Source: Anticarsia gemmatalis (lineage: Eukaryota; Arthropoda; Insecta; Lepidoptera; Erebidae). From it: 64,000 nucleotides of DNA. The stretch spans positions 10,744,001 through 10,808,000 of the forward strand of contig NC_134760.1 in the NCBI RefSeq assembly GCF_050436995.1, written 5' to 3'. The position numbers were made by a program, and so were the translations under genes. Under the pieces are notes generated by a model, which saw only the letters and a program-made list of their open reading frames with translations, had not been told where the DNA came from and searched no databases. The number at the start of each line of letters is the position of its first letter. Within the stretch, counting starts at the first letter, position 1. This document shows positions 39,501 through 51,500 of this stretch, one piece after another.

Positions 39501-42500
39501 CAATATTTATAACTAACGATTTCAAATGGGCGTTAGGTTAGGCTTAAAAACGAATGTTTACAAAATAGAGGAACATTATTTACAACCGTTTTGGACTTAA
39601 AAGTACAATAAATGGTCATATCATATTCGTAATACTTTGCATCAGAACCATTTTTTAAAGTCCAAGGTTTCTTCGGTAGCACTTAGGAGCTGATCTTAGG
39701 ATCACCACGTTCAAACAATCAAACCATTCAACCATTTAAAATAGGCATTAACTACCCCTAGACTACTTAGGAAAACAAACGTGCTGTCTTATTTCAGCCA
39801 ATGATGCTGTATTTTCTTTCAACATTCGTACCCAATGCTCTAAATTGAAGCTAAAAGAAGCACTAGTTAAACTAATCCGACGCAGCACTTGCTATTACTT
39901 AAAGGATATTTATTTAGCTGGAACGAGTGCTACATGTTGAAATACTACTCGTCCTTTTATCGAGAACTTTTTAGATTTATTGCAATGCTTTTGGATGGAG
40001 GATGGAGTCTGTAATGGCTGTACGTTAGGTTTTTGTGTTTAAAATTATGTTAGCTATTCTAGAAGTTAAACAGTTTTGCAGTATTCGCTATAAATGTAAT
40101 CTTAATCGATATTTGAACACCATTGCTTGCACGTCAACGGAGCTTGGCTTTGTTGAGAGCGTTTAAATGAGTGTACATTACACAGGTATACTCTCTATTT
40201 TATCACTTTTATACCATAGATAGACGGATAAAAAAATACTCAAAAAATACTTTTTCTCTCGACCGGGGATTCTAACCCGACACCTCTGCGTGATAGTCTC
40301 ATACACCGATCGCGTTACAGAGGCAGTCCAAAATACCTTCGTGCACGGCTTCTCTAGCGTAGACCGACCTTTACAGCTAAAAGACTTCGTCAACACAAAT
40401 TCGCTATTCCCAAATATTTCTCTCTTCAATAACAAAAGCAGCAACCTCAACATTCTTTAATAAACAGAAAGCTGTTAGTTTTACTGCGGAGATGCTTCGT
40501 TCAAAAGTCAATATACGTTTGTTTTTATGCAGTGCGTAAACAGAGGATAAAACGTAACGCTCGTATACAACTGTATGTGGTATAAAATCAAATTTTTGTT
40601 CTTCGTGTTTATCATGCAAATGTTTTTAGCAACCAGTTGTTAAATTTTATGTCGGACTTGAGATTACTGTTGTTTGACTAAGATGTGTAACATTATATTG
40701 TAGTAGAATTATTGTGAGTAAAATAATCGGATTTGACAACCAAATCAAAAATGGCAGGTAACGTACCGCCTTAATGTCTCTGAATATATCAAAAAAGTAC
40801 ATTACTTTAATTAAACTGAAAATAAACCTTAAAAAATATGAGTATAACTGGAAACTTCAATCAATTGATTTAAAAGATATTAATTAATACTACATTCTAT
40901 TGTAAAAATTGTTGAGTAATAGAGCTTAAAAGGCAATTAATTTAAAATAAAAATCCGTCTTAATCCTAAAGGATGTAGAAAATAACAGATTCAATGTCAA
41001 TTTGAAACTTAATTACCGTAATTAACTAAAATAAAGTATTATATCAGCAATACGGCTGAGAGGGCATAATAATGGTTGACAATTTGATAAACTCTTCAAT
41101 TTAAAGCCCGGAAATTAGTCTGTAACCGGTAGATAGCAATAAGTTGAATTCTTAATGGCGTTAATCAGAATAATGACTGCGCTAATTTATTTTAATTTGT
41201 CAATAAAATAAATTTAAATATCTGCAGTTTGATCCACACACAATAACCCGGTGCTAAAAGATAACAAACCCATTGAAGGCAATCGCTCATAATAAGTTAG
41301 CCTTTAAAATTACAAACAACGCCATCATAGTTTTAATAGGTAATGGCTCCCGTTACTGTTATAGAAAATATCAAACATTCTACTACTTATCTCCCGCTTT
41401 TCAACACAAGTATTTAATTCCAACATCTACTTAGCATTATTACCAAGTTATACCACTTCGCCAGCCATATCATACAAAATGTACCATCCTTTTATCGCTA
41501 GCAAGTAGTTGCTAACAGCAACAATTGCGCGATTATTGTACAACCGCAAACGACTGTAAATTGTACAATAAGCCACCTATGTCAGGGGTTTACAACCTCG
41601 TAAAACGCAGCTAAACTTAACTTATGTTTATTTATTTAGAGTGATAATATTTTATTCATGCGCCCAATGTTTTGCTTCTCTGTTCTTTCAAAGTTACGAC
41701 CGACCTTGAATCGTATTGTGGTTTTTATAAACAAAATGGAAAATTCTGAAATTTATGGAACCCTTCTTTTGTGTTTTAAATACGGAACTTTAATGTATTT
41801 AATCTTTAATAAATATTTTTTGGTTGATTAAAATATCCATAACCATAATTTATCACACAGGGCCTTACTTGATCTTCCTTCCGAACTGTCTATAAATTAA
41901 TTAACTGTAAAGCTACAATCATAATAAGTTCTATTTCAACTAAACTATTAATATTCAATCATTGGATTCTGTTTTGCACAAGCACGAAAATTATTTAATT
42001 TTAACAATTATGAACAATTTTCATGACATTAAGAGTACAATTCTGCTCATCAGTGGGCCACAATACATGGCTACATCAACAAACAATCTTTTTGTAACTA
42101 TTTATCAACTTACATTACTCCACAAAATTAACTACGGAATAAATGCACCAAAAGTCACGCCGATAGTACCGAAAATTGGCCAAAAGCCGTCGAACTGAAA
42201 ACCAAAATGGTAGTTAAAGTCGTTAATACAGCTTATGATGGCGTATCGGTGTATGCGTGCTCATTAGTCACAATAAAGTGCGTGTTGTGTGAAGATAACA
42301 GCCGTGTAGTGTCCTGATGTTAGCACGCTAATCCGGTAATTAGCTTTCACATGGGGCTGTTCTAGCGTCGAACTTTTGATGACGAATTGACCGTAGGAGT
42401 AATCGGTTACCAAATTTTATGTTGGTTGTGACTTTTCTTTTCCTTTTATAAAGACAACTCCTGTATTAATAATTACTCTTGTGTCGCGGGGACTTTTACA

Positions 42501-45500
42501 AACATACAAACTACAACCAGACCTGAAACAACTATTTGTGGATGGCACAATTTATTGTCCTGTGTGGGAATCGAACCCATCACCTCCTGGCGCAATGCTA
42601 ATAGAGACCACTTTAGCTTCGGCATCACGGTGGCTTTTGACTTATTTCTTATTAATTTCTGCTAGTTAAGACGGGAGTTTGTTTAATTTATTCCATCACT
42701 TTCATTACCTACCAGAAAAGACCTGAAAAGTCTCAAAAACAGTTGTTGTTTTCTTGCTAGACCAACTTATGAAAGAACTTTAGCTTCTACCGTTACTGGA
42801 ACCGAAGATATCTTCGTAACAGCCGTATTTACTACCCCTGCACCACGATACAGTCATAAATTATCACAATTTATCTCAATAATATTGCACGCGTGACTTC
42901 AGTAATAGAGGTGGTATCTATTTGACAGTTATGTAGATAGTGTATGTATTATGTATGTATGTACATATGTAATGTACAACTGTTAGTAGTTATGTAGGAA
43001 TGTAATGCACCTGTATTGAGACATCTGCGTGTATTAGTCTGAAGCTCCATTCTCTACTAATATTGACTACCTCCGTGGCCCAGTGGTTAAGGTCGCCACG
43101 CCGCTACCATTGCGACGGGAAGTCGTGGGTTCGATTCCCGCACGGGATATTATTTGTGCGATCCTCAAAAAATTGTTACGGTAGCTCTATTCTCTACTAC
43201 TATCGACTATCGACAACCGACCTGTCATCGAGAAATTTTGTACAAAAATCTGATCAGCGCCTCTGACGGGCATCTTAAAAATTATTTTGGCAGTACATTC
43301 TAAATGTCAAACTTTCGATACTCGCAATACCGACTCTATAGAATCGCGCTACGGGTCTGGTTGTACCCTGAGTTCGTTGTTTGTATTTTTGTAAAAGTCC
43401 TTGCCATATAATAGCAATTCTTAGGGCGAGAGTTATCTATTAAACAAAAAAAACATTTTGTTAAATATGAACTCCTACTTCTAATATAAAGCTATTTATT
43501 TCCACCAATCTCCTAGAGGCTGTGTAAATTTGCCTACCTATTCGCTCCGTGACATGTAAACTAGCAGCAGATGATAGCTCACAGAGATCGTGCTCGTTCG
43601 GTAACGTGGCGTTGCTTGCACTAGAGCGAAACAAGCGCTGCTCATCCAATGGCCATCACGTAGTGCACTGCGGGCCGAGAACATTACCTACATGCTGACA
43701 GATTTAAGATGTAATTTGTACGTGTACGTCAAATAGAAATGATATAAAGTTTATAATATTAGTTCGTCGTGTAGGATGAAGGTTAGGTCACAATATAAGT
43801 ATAATTAAGTTAAGCTTTTCTATTGCTCGTTGATATTTAGTTTAACTTACTATTTAATATGAGTTGATGGCAATGGCGACTGAATCATAACTTACCGAAC
43901 CTCAGTAACATTTACCAATTCTTTAAAAACCACTAATTTATAATTAGTCTGTGAGTAAAACATTCATTGACACAGTTTTTTGAGCTAAATTACCACTGTT
44001 CTAAAAAACCTTTTTTTCCGCATCAAATGTCACTTACCTCAATAATGTTTTGTTCATTTCGTAACTCTTTTAAACATAGTCCTTCAAACCCAAACAAAAT
44101 GTACTTCAAAACAAAATACAAACGGAAAACGTTCAAATTATCGTGTGAATCAAACTCTCCAGAGTATAAAGTAATTTATATGATCGCCGCAGTTAATTGT
44201 CCTCAAGTGTAGTGCAGTGTGAACGGGTCACTGGCTGCGCTTGCCAATAGCCCGATGTGTACGCAAACCGAATGAGAACATCGCACGACCGTGTTGAGAT
44301 ACATTTATTGCTTTAGTGCGGGATTTTGGGAGTCTCACGCATTGATGAAACTGCAGTTTTCAGTAGTTTGCAGTAGTTGGAGTATCAATATAATTTAACT
44401 TTTTTTAACTAGTGTGACATGAATCATCAAGCACGCCTTTTTCCTATGAGGTTAGACAAAAGTCAAAGAACGCTACGCGCTATAAAGATATCATCAAAAT
44501 ATTGTTGAACAGCTAGCCGCCGCTCTATGTAATATACTATATAAAAGTGGTTGCAGGTTCGAAACCGAGGCAACACACCAATGACTTCTTAATTATCACT
44601 GGTTCTAACGGTGAAAGAAAACATCGTGATGCAACCTTACATTCCTGAGAGTTCTTTTGAACAGTTCTTAAAGGCATACAAAGTCTCCAGCTCGAAATTG
44701 GCGAACGTGGTGGGCTCAAGGGCTAACCCCTCTCTCATTACGGGAGGAGACCCTTGCCCAGCAGTGGGACATTAATAGGTTAAATTTCAATTACTGTATC
44801 AAAACGTATTCTTAATAAGTAAGTAAGTATCTTAGTAATACAAAGTAGCTAAAGCCTTATTCCAATTACCACATACCTGTAACATAATAGAGTAATAAAT
44901 CTGTGCATTATCACATTCAAATTAAATGCGGTCAGCGTTAGTAATACGATATTGTTAGTCAATGAACACCTTAGTTTTGTAACGCAGTTCCCACGCCTAC
45001 AGGCTATGGGATAACTACGAGGAATTGGAATTACTGACTTGTAGATTACGTAGCATTTAAATATCATGCCGAGAAGACTAGTGCAATATATTAGGTCGGA
45101 AAAAAAGTCTTTTCGCATTATAGTATGTATGAACTTGTAATAAAATCTTTTCTCTACACAAAAAAGCTCGATATTTGGGTACCTCACGAGCTCACTGAAA
45201 GAAACTTGATGAACCGTGTACTCATTTGTGATTCTTGAAGACAAAGAGATTTTATTACAAGTTCATACATACTATAATACGAAAAGACTTTTTCCCCGAT
45301 TTAATAACATTTACTATGCCGGCGACCTCCTTTGCGGGGATATCTGAAAATTTATTGGCTTTCGTTTTCATCCCAGGTTCTTTCTTAAGCTATCTACATA
45401 TCAAACATCAAATTCAAATTAACTATACAGTATTCTGTTTTAAGTGTAACAAAAAGCTTATTTCCTAAAGCATTGAGCACTTACCCTTGATTCCTACCTA

Positions 45501-48500
45501 CTAAAACTTCATTGAGAAAGAAATGGAAGCAAAACTAATACATCCTTTCCACAGGAAGCCTTCCAGACTGACTTATTTATAGAACAAACTCTAATCTACA
45601 TATTATAACACAAACATACAACGACAAAGGTTGTTATAGAAATTCGACGGATCTCGTTTCCTGGAACTTGTCTATGTTTCAATAGAGATGTTATTGAATC
45701 CCTAAGCCGTAACCGATGTATACTTTTCGGATATATACGAATAGGGCAAGATAGAAAATTTTAAATTCTTTTCTATGAAGGCAAGTTTCACAGTTTATAT
45801 TTAACTAGCTGACCAGCCCAACTTCGCTTGCGTCACATAAGAGAGAATGGGTCAAAATTTTCCCCGTTTTTGTAACATTTTTCACTGGTACTCTGTTCCT
45901 TTTGGTAGTAACGTGATGATATATAGCCTATAACCTTCCTCAAGAAATGGACTATCTAACGCTGAAAGAATTTTGCAAATCGGACCAATAGTTCCTGAGA
46001 TTAGCGCGTTCAAACAAACAAACAAACAAACTCTTCAGCTTTATAATATTAGTATAGATAGTATAGATTAGTTAACTAATAGATATTTAGAATCGCTGAA
46101 GCAGGGCCTAACAATTAATTTTACTACTTTTTACATGCCTGTAACACTGGAATGATAACTAAGTATTTATGAAATACACCCAGGTTTTGCTATTTACTAT
46201 GATAATACAATGTAATAAGGAGGCGAAAGATGTTTCCTTTTATTTTTTTTTATTTGACTAAAATTATCTGAAAGTAACGGATACTCCGAAATAAGTTTAC
46301 ACCCGTATCTATATCCGAAACCATTATAATTTAATTACTATATCCGTATCCATATCCGAAATTTCATCTAAACATCCCTAGTCCCAAACTAGAATATTGA
46401 TTTTGAAAGGAATTCCGGGAAAGCCTCTATTAAGGGTACGTATCAATATTGCCATGAAATTTCAAATTTCAGAGCAACTGAATCGTTTAGCCAATATTCA
46501 GCAATTAGTAAGAGTTTATTTATAGTGTGGAGTTTAATTGGTTATTGTGTATTAGGCAAAGGAAATAAATATGATTATTTGTTTTCTTTTTATTTGTACT
46601 AAGTATGTGGTTCGTGCGTTAGTGTGTTGGTACAACAGTTGATCATGGGGTCTAGGTTCGATTCCCGACGATCAAAGTTACTACTGCTTGAATGTAAGGA
46701 TGATAAAATATCTGTTCCATACATTTTTAAATAATATTATGGGGGTCCTTATTGCTTTTGTGGTCAAAATGGTAGTATAAGAGATTCGTTTCAAATTCAT
46801 ATGACAAATATTATCTTAAAATTCAAACCTGCATAACAAGTTTACAACAACCACTACAGCTACCGGTTTAAAGGTCACACCCCGGTAATCGAACCCGCAC
46901 TCTCACTTTTGAAACTGACGTAATTCGTCTGTACAAATAATTGCAACCATTAACTTTCTACCGAACACTTAGCCCTTTCCCTCGCAAAGTTGCATAAGGC
47001 ATAAGTAAAAAGATAAAAAATATGACGTGTACCATATAGTCGGAAGCCAAAATAGAATAGTTTACAAATTGAACATTAGATCCAAAAGAATATGGAATAA
47101 AATAAGTTGGCAAATATATTATTATTGTCATTTATGGAATCCATTTATATGCAGAATATAATAAAATCCGTTTTAAATTCAAGGTTACCGAGATATTGAT
47201 AAAAACTGTTACAATACTGGTTGACCTTGCCCGATACTAAAGATAAAAAAAGTATGGCAAAGCAATCGTGTATTTCGACCTCGCTTTCATCGCCGAAATA
47301 GCTCAGTTGGGAGAGCGTTAGACTGAAGATCTAAAGGTCCCCGGTTCAATCCCGGGTTTCGGCATCAAGATCTTTTTGAACTATAGATTTAAAGAACTTT
47401 TTTCTCTAATACGTTCACAGATTTTTTTAAAATATTTTGTTAGTAATAACTAGTTAATGCGTTGTCTATTTTTTTTGGAATTTCATTATTTTAAAGAAAA
47501 ATTATACAAATCGATTCTGTTTTCGAGTTGTAACATGACGAACAAACAATAGTTTTGAACATTTTTGTTAAATAACTATTTATACATTTTATCAAACTTA
47601 CTTATTTAACAAACTTCAAGTGGCGGACTGATTACAATTAAATTTTAATTACAGTAATCATTTCTATCAATCTCTCACTTTTTAACTACATACATAGGTA
47701 TACTATATATGTATATAATGAAACCCGAAGATGTAAACAGGAGTGTATGATCGTCCTCTATATTACGTGGGACTCACATTGTTATCTAATAGCGAAATGT
47801 GGATATATTTCATAAACCTTTGCAGCTTTTAAACTCTATTTCATTAAAACTCTATCAACATTTCTCAAGTTTTAATCAAATTCTAACAAAAACAGTAGAA
47901 ATCTTTATCTTTTAAGCTACAGTGGCGTTCAGTCAAAGTGGGTTATCGACCGGCGTCTGTTCTACCTGAGTTCTTATCTGCTAGTTATCAGACGCAATTG
48001 TTTCAACGACTGTGTATCCCACTTCGATATTATCTAGATAACTTGTTTCAGCTAGATTTTCTTTTGTAGAAAATTGAGTAAGCATTTTTCTATTAACGTC
48101 TATCTTACGGGTGTAGGATAATCGAGTCATTTTATTAAAAGACTAGCAACTTGCCTAAGATTTCGCCCAGATTGGCTACAGCTAATTTACACTTACACAC
48201 ATAACACGAAAATATTTATTTCAGTGGTAATAGATTGTAGAGTTGTATTACAGGTAGTATCGTGAAAAATATAGTTTCATGAACCAAATTTCACATAAAA
48301 AAGCATTAATTACCACATACACGTATTACAATATATTACTTAAAACTATGACCCACTAGGCGCAGCCCGTATCGGGGTATAAAATAATAATACAAAAAAG
48401 TTTTCACTTAGCATTTCTTTGTAGTGATCGGAAATTGCGTGTTTGAATTTATTTGCACAACATATTCCATATTTATTTCTCAATATTACCAGTAATTTAT

Positions 48501-51500
48501 GTGCTGTATTTACTTTGTCCCCAGGTACAACAGCATACGATACAGTACGACCACTCGCGTACCAGGACGCGAGAGTGTTCATGCTGTGCTTCAACATCGC
48601 TGAACCAGAGACCTTACACAACGCTGCTGCTAAGGTAACTTGATAACAATACTCTGAAACCCCGCAATAGGACAGACACATGGTTGTATACAGTGTTTCT
48701 TTATACATGAGATGACAAGAAAATTGACCAGTCAGTGCAGGAACGATTTCGACTTCTATCGACTATCAAACACAGGCTAGCTCTCGAAAAATGTTGCATG
48801 AAAATCTGATCAGCATCTCTAGCGGACGCCGTTTGAACTATTTTTGCAGAACATTTCAAAAGTCAAACTCTCCAAATTGATAATATATTATTTAGAGAAT
48901 CGTGCTTTAGAGATGGTAACGATTTTTGCATAGTTCTGATTGACATCTGAAGTCTACTTGAAAATGTACATCCTCCGAAAAACGCTTTAAATTAAAATGT
49001 TTGAAGAATTTCCGTTGTTCATAGTCGATGTACTTACTTATTTGACTTTTCATTTCGAACCTCTTGTACATCTGATAGCATTACTCTCGTACACATACAA
49101 GTTTGTTTGCAAATACAAGGGTCATAAGAAAAGAAATGGTTTACAAACACTCAGTATCTCATAACAAGTCACAACACAGACATAATCAATTTTTATTTTG
49201 AGATAGTTTGTGTTTTGTTTTGTCTCTGCTGATATTTTTAAATGCTTTCTCACGTTACATCTCTCATGTCATACCAATTTCTTAGGATAAAAATGGTAAT
49301 ATTAACAACCTAAAAAAAGTAAGAACAATCAATTATCTACATACCACACAATAAACCAACAAAATATAAAATTTGCAATCGTAAAAGGTTCTTCCAAAAT
49401 GCTCATGCTATACATTTATTTTCGGTAACAACGTTGAAATTCAAATGATTATACACTGAAGCATTCGATCTCAGCGCTAATGCGAAATAGTGTTATTACT
49501 ATGTCGTATTTCTACATTTAAATGTGTTTTTGACATTTTCATAAATTGTAGCTGATTTAACTGATAGTTAAAGAACAACAACAAGTAGAGCACAACCTAA
49601 TCCGTATTTATTAACTTCCAGTGGTACAGAGAAGTCCGAACGCACGGCGGTTCAGCGCCGGTGCTGCTCTGCGGCTGCAAGGCGGACCTTCGACATGACA
49701 AGGAGACGCTCACCATGCTGTCTAAGCTTAGAACACATCCAGTCACCAGTGAAGAGGTAACAACTAGTTATATAAATAGATAATACTCAGCTTCTAAAGG
49801 CAATTTTATTAGAGCGAACTATAGGAGGGGAGTTACTACATGGTTAAACAAAAATGTTGTCACTTAATACACTGGATATACAAACATCGGCCAAATCTCT
49901 CAACAGCAAATTTTTTGGACGAAAACGTAGTTTTGTCAACCCTACTTAACGTTGGATTACGCCAAGACAAAGAAGAAGAGGAAGTCTCTCACTATATTTT
50001 TCTTTAAAATTTTCAACTCTTATAAGAAATTTTATAAAAAAACTGTAGAGCACTAGCACAATGAGTATTTCTAAAATTTCCTCGTCATCAATACGTTTTC
50101 ACTGTAGTTAATAGCATTTGTTCCAAAAGAAATAAAGTCCGCTACGCTTTTCAAATGAGTGTTGAAAGCTATGTGCGATAGTAAACTACGAACCAACAGC
50201 GACACTTGGCAACCCAAATTAAACGCGTACACTGAATCACATAGGCACGACAATCCACCGATCTAACTAAATTACTTCATTGTAATTCTCATTCCATGTG
50301 TACGCTACACTTCCTTAATTTTCAATTTCCATTTCACGAGCTTAATTTAATACATATGTAACTTCAAACATTCCCACTGATTTCTCCGTAATATAATTCT
50401 CAGGTCCCTAATTTCACGGACCTACGCAACCTCCATTCCTTTGACCAAAGGCGATTTAACTTCATTCATCAAAATTGTAATCTAAATTGAAACATCCTGA
50501 AACGTTACGTATTGTAAAACAGGCAATTGCAAAACTCGGTCGCCAATTTAACTGCACGTACCAATTAATTTGAGATCTTATTCAACTAGTAGCCATTTAG
50601 TGAATGGGAGCAGTCTAATTGGGTACCTCATGAATGGATCCAATGGACTCCGAATCGGTGACATTGAAATTCTTGAAGCGTTCGTCTTGGCGTTGAATTG
50701 ATATTGTAATTGTGAAGTTGTGACATCTATTTAATCGTATATATGTATTATACTAGTGGCACCCCTTTGTATATAACTAAAATATAATACTTGCAAGTAT
50801 ATAGAAGCTGTAAACGTGTGTAAATAGACATTTAACTATCGATAATATTTTATAATCCCATTGCTTATAGTCATTGAAAGTTTAATAATATAGTCTTTAA
50901 AAAATGATAAAAAAAATCGATATTGTATATCGGTATCGTACTTCAGTTGCACATCTAAATCAGTCACAATATATATACTCGCCAGATATCGCTCCTTGAA
51001 TACAAAAGGGCCACAAATCGAAATCTATAAATTTTACAGGAGAGCCAAAACAAATTTTTGAAACTGTTTTTTTATAACATTTCATATATTTATTTATTAA
51101 ATATAAGATGTTAATATATCATTAGATGCGTATTTTTTAGCTCTATCTTTCTACAAAATAAACTTTGTAATAGCTGTTACCTATTAAGAGAAAAAAGCAT
51201 ATAAGTCCCTTTTGCATTCAAAATTTGAACCAATATTATGAGAAATATGTCAGAAATTAAACACAGTTTTACAAATAAAAATGGTTAATTGTACTTTTTT
51301 GGTAAAAAAACCGTATCAAAAAGTTTAATAATAATTACTAAGTAAAACCATAACTGAATAGACCAGGAAAACATTGTATTAAACAATCTAAATTAAAAAA
51401 TCTTAACTTTTTATTAAGTAAGTAAAATTATTGAGATCAACTTTGTGCGTAACTTTCATTATTTAGTCAAATTAAACATCAATCATCATCATCAATCAAT

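Larger units (their letters stand above)
39389..48524 (+). other. Intron 2 (9.1 kb)
   Basis: Phase 1 intron from gtaact to tgtccccag. It holds a tRNA-like fragment, two SINEs (one with a nested MITE), a LINE 3' end, a mariner-derived MITE, a family A repeat and a tRNA-Phe gene. Stretches 39.4-40.2, 40.4-42.4, 43.5-44.4 and 47.4-48.5 kb show nothing I can assign. Confidence 0.85.
48635..49621 (+). other. Intron 3 (1.0 kb)
   Basis: Phase 0, gtaact to aacttccag. Carries a decayed family E MITE and a family B repeat. Confidence 0.9.

Noticed and set aside
40255..40330. Possible third tRNA gene
   Set aside because: The B box has a mismatch and the acceptor and anticodon stems do not pair; better explained as a SINE head or pseudogene.
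40178..40453. 91-codon minus-strand ORF
   Set aside because: Runs through a tRNA-like retroposon head; no protein similarity recognised.
43070..43145. tRNA gene from the SINE head
   Set aside because: It has a B box and tRNA-like start but no clean cloverleaf, and the same body follows in several copies, which marks a SINE.
45235..45468. 77-codon ORF and antisense 131-codon ORF at 44849-45244 over the mariner MITE
   Set aside because: Created by the long inverted repeats of the MITE; identical residue strings in both come from the TIRs, not from a host gene.
48346..48708. 120-codon minus-strand ORF across GTPase exon 3
   Set aside because: It is the antisense shadow of the exon, and the sense exon has splice sites and family motifs.
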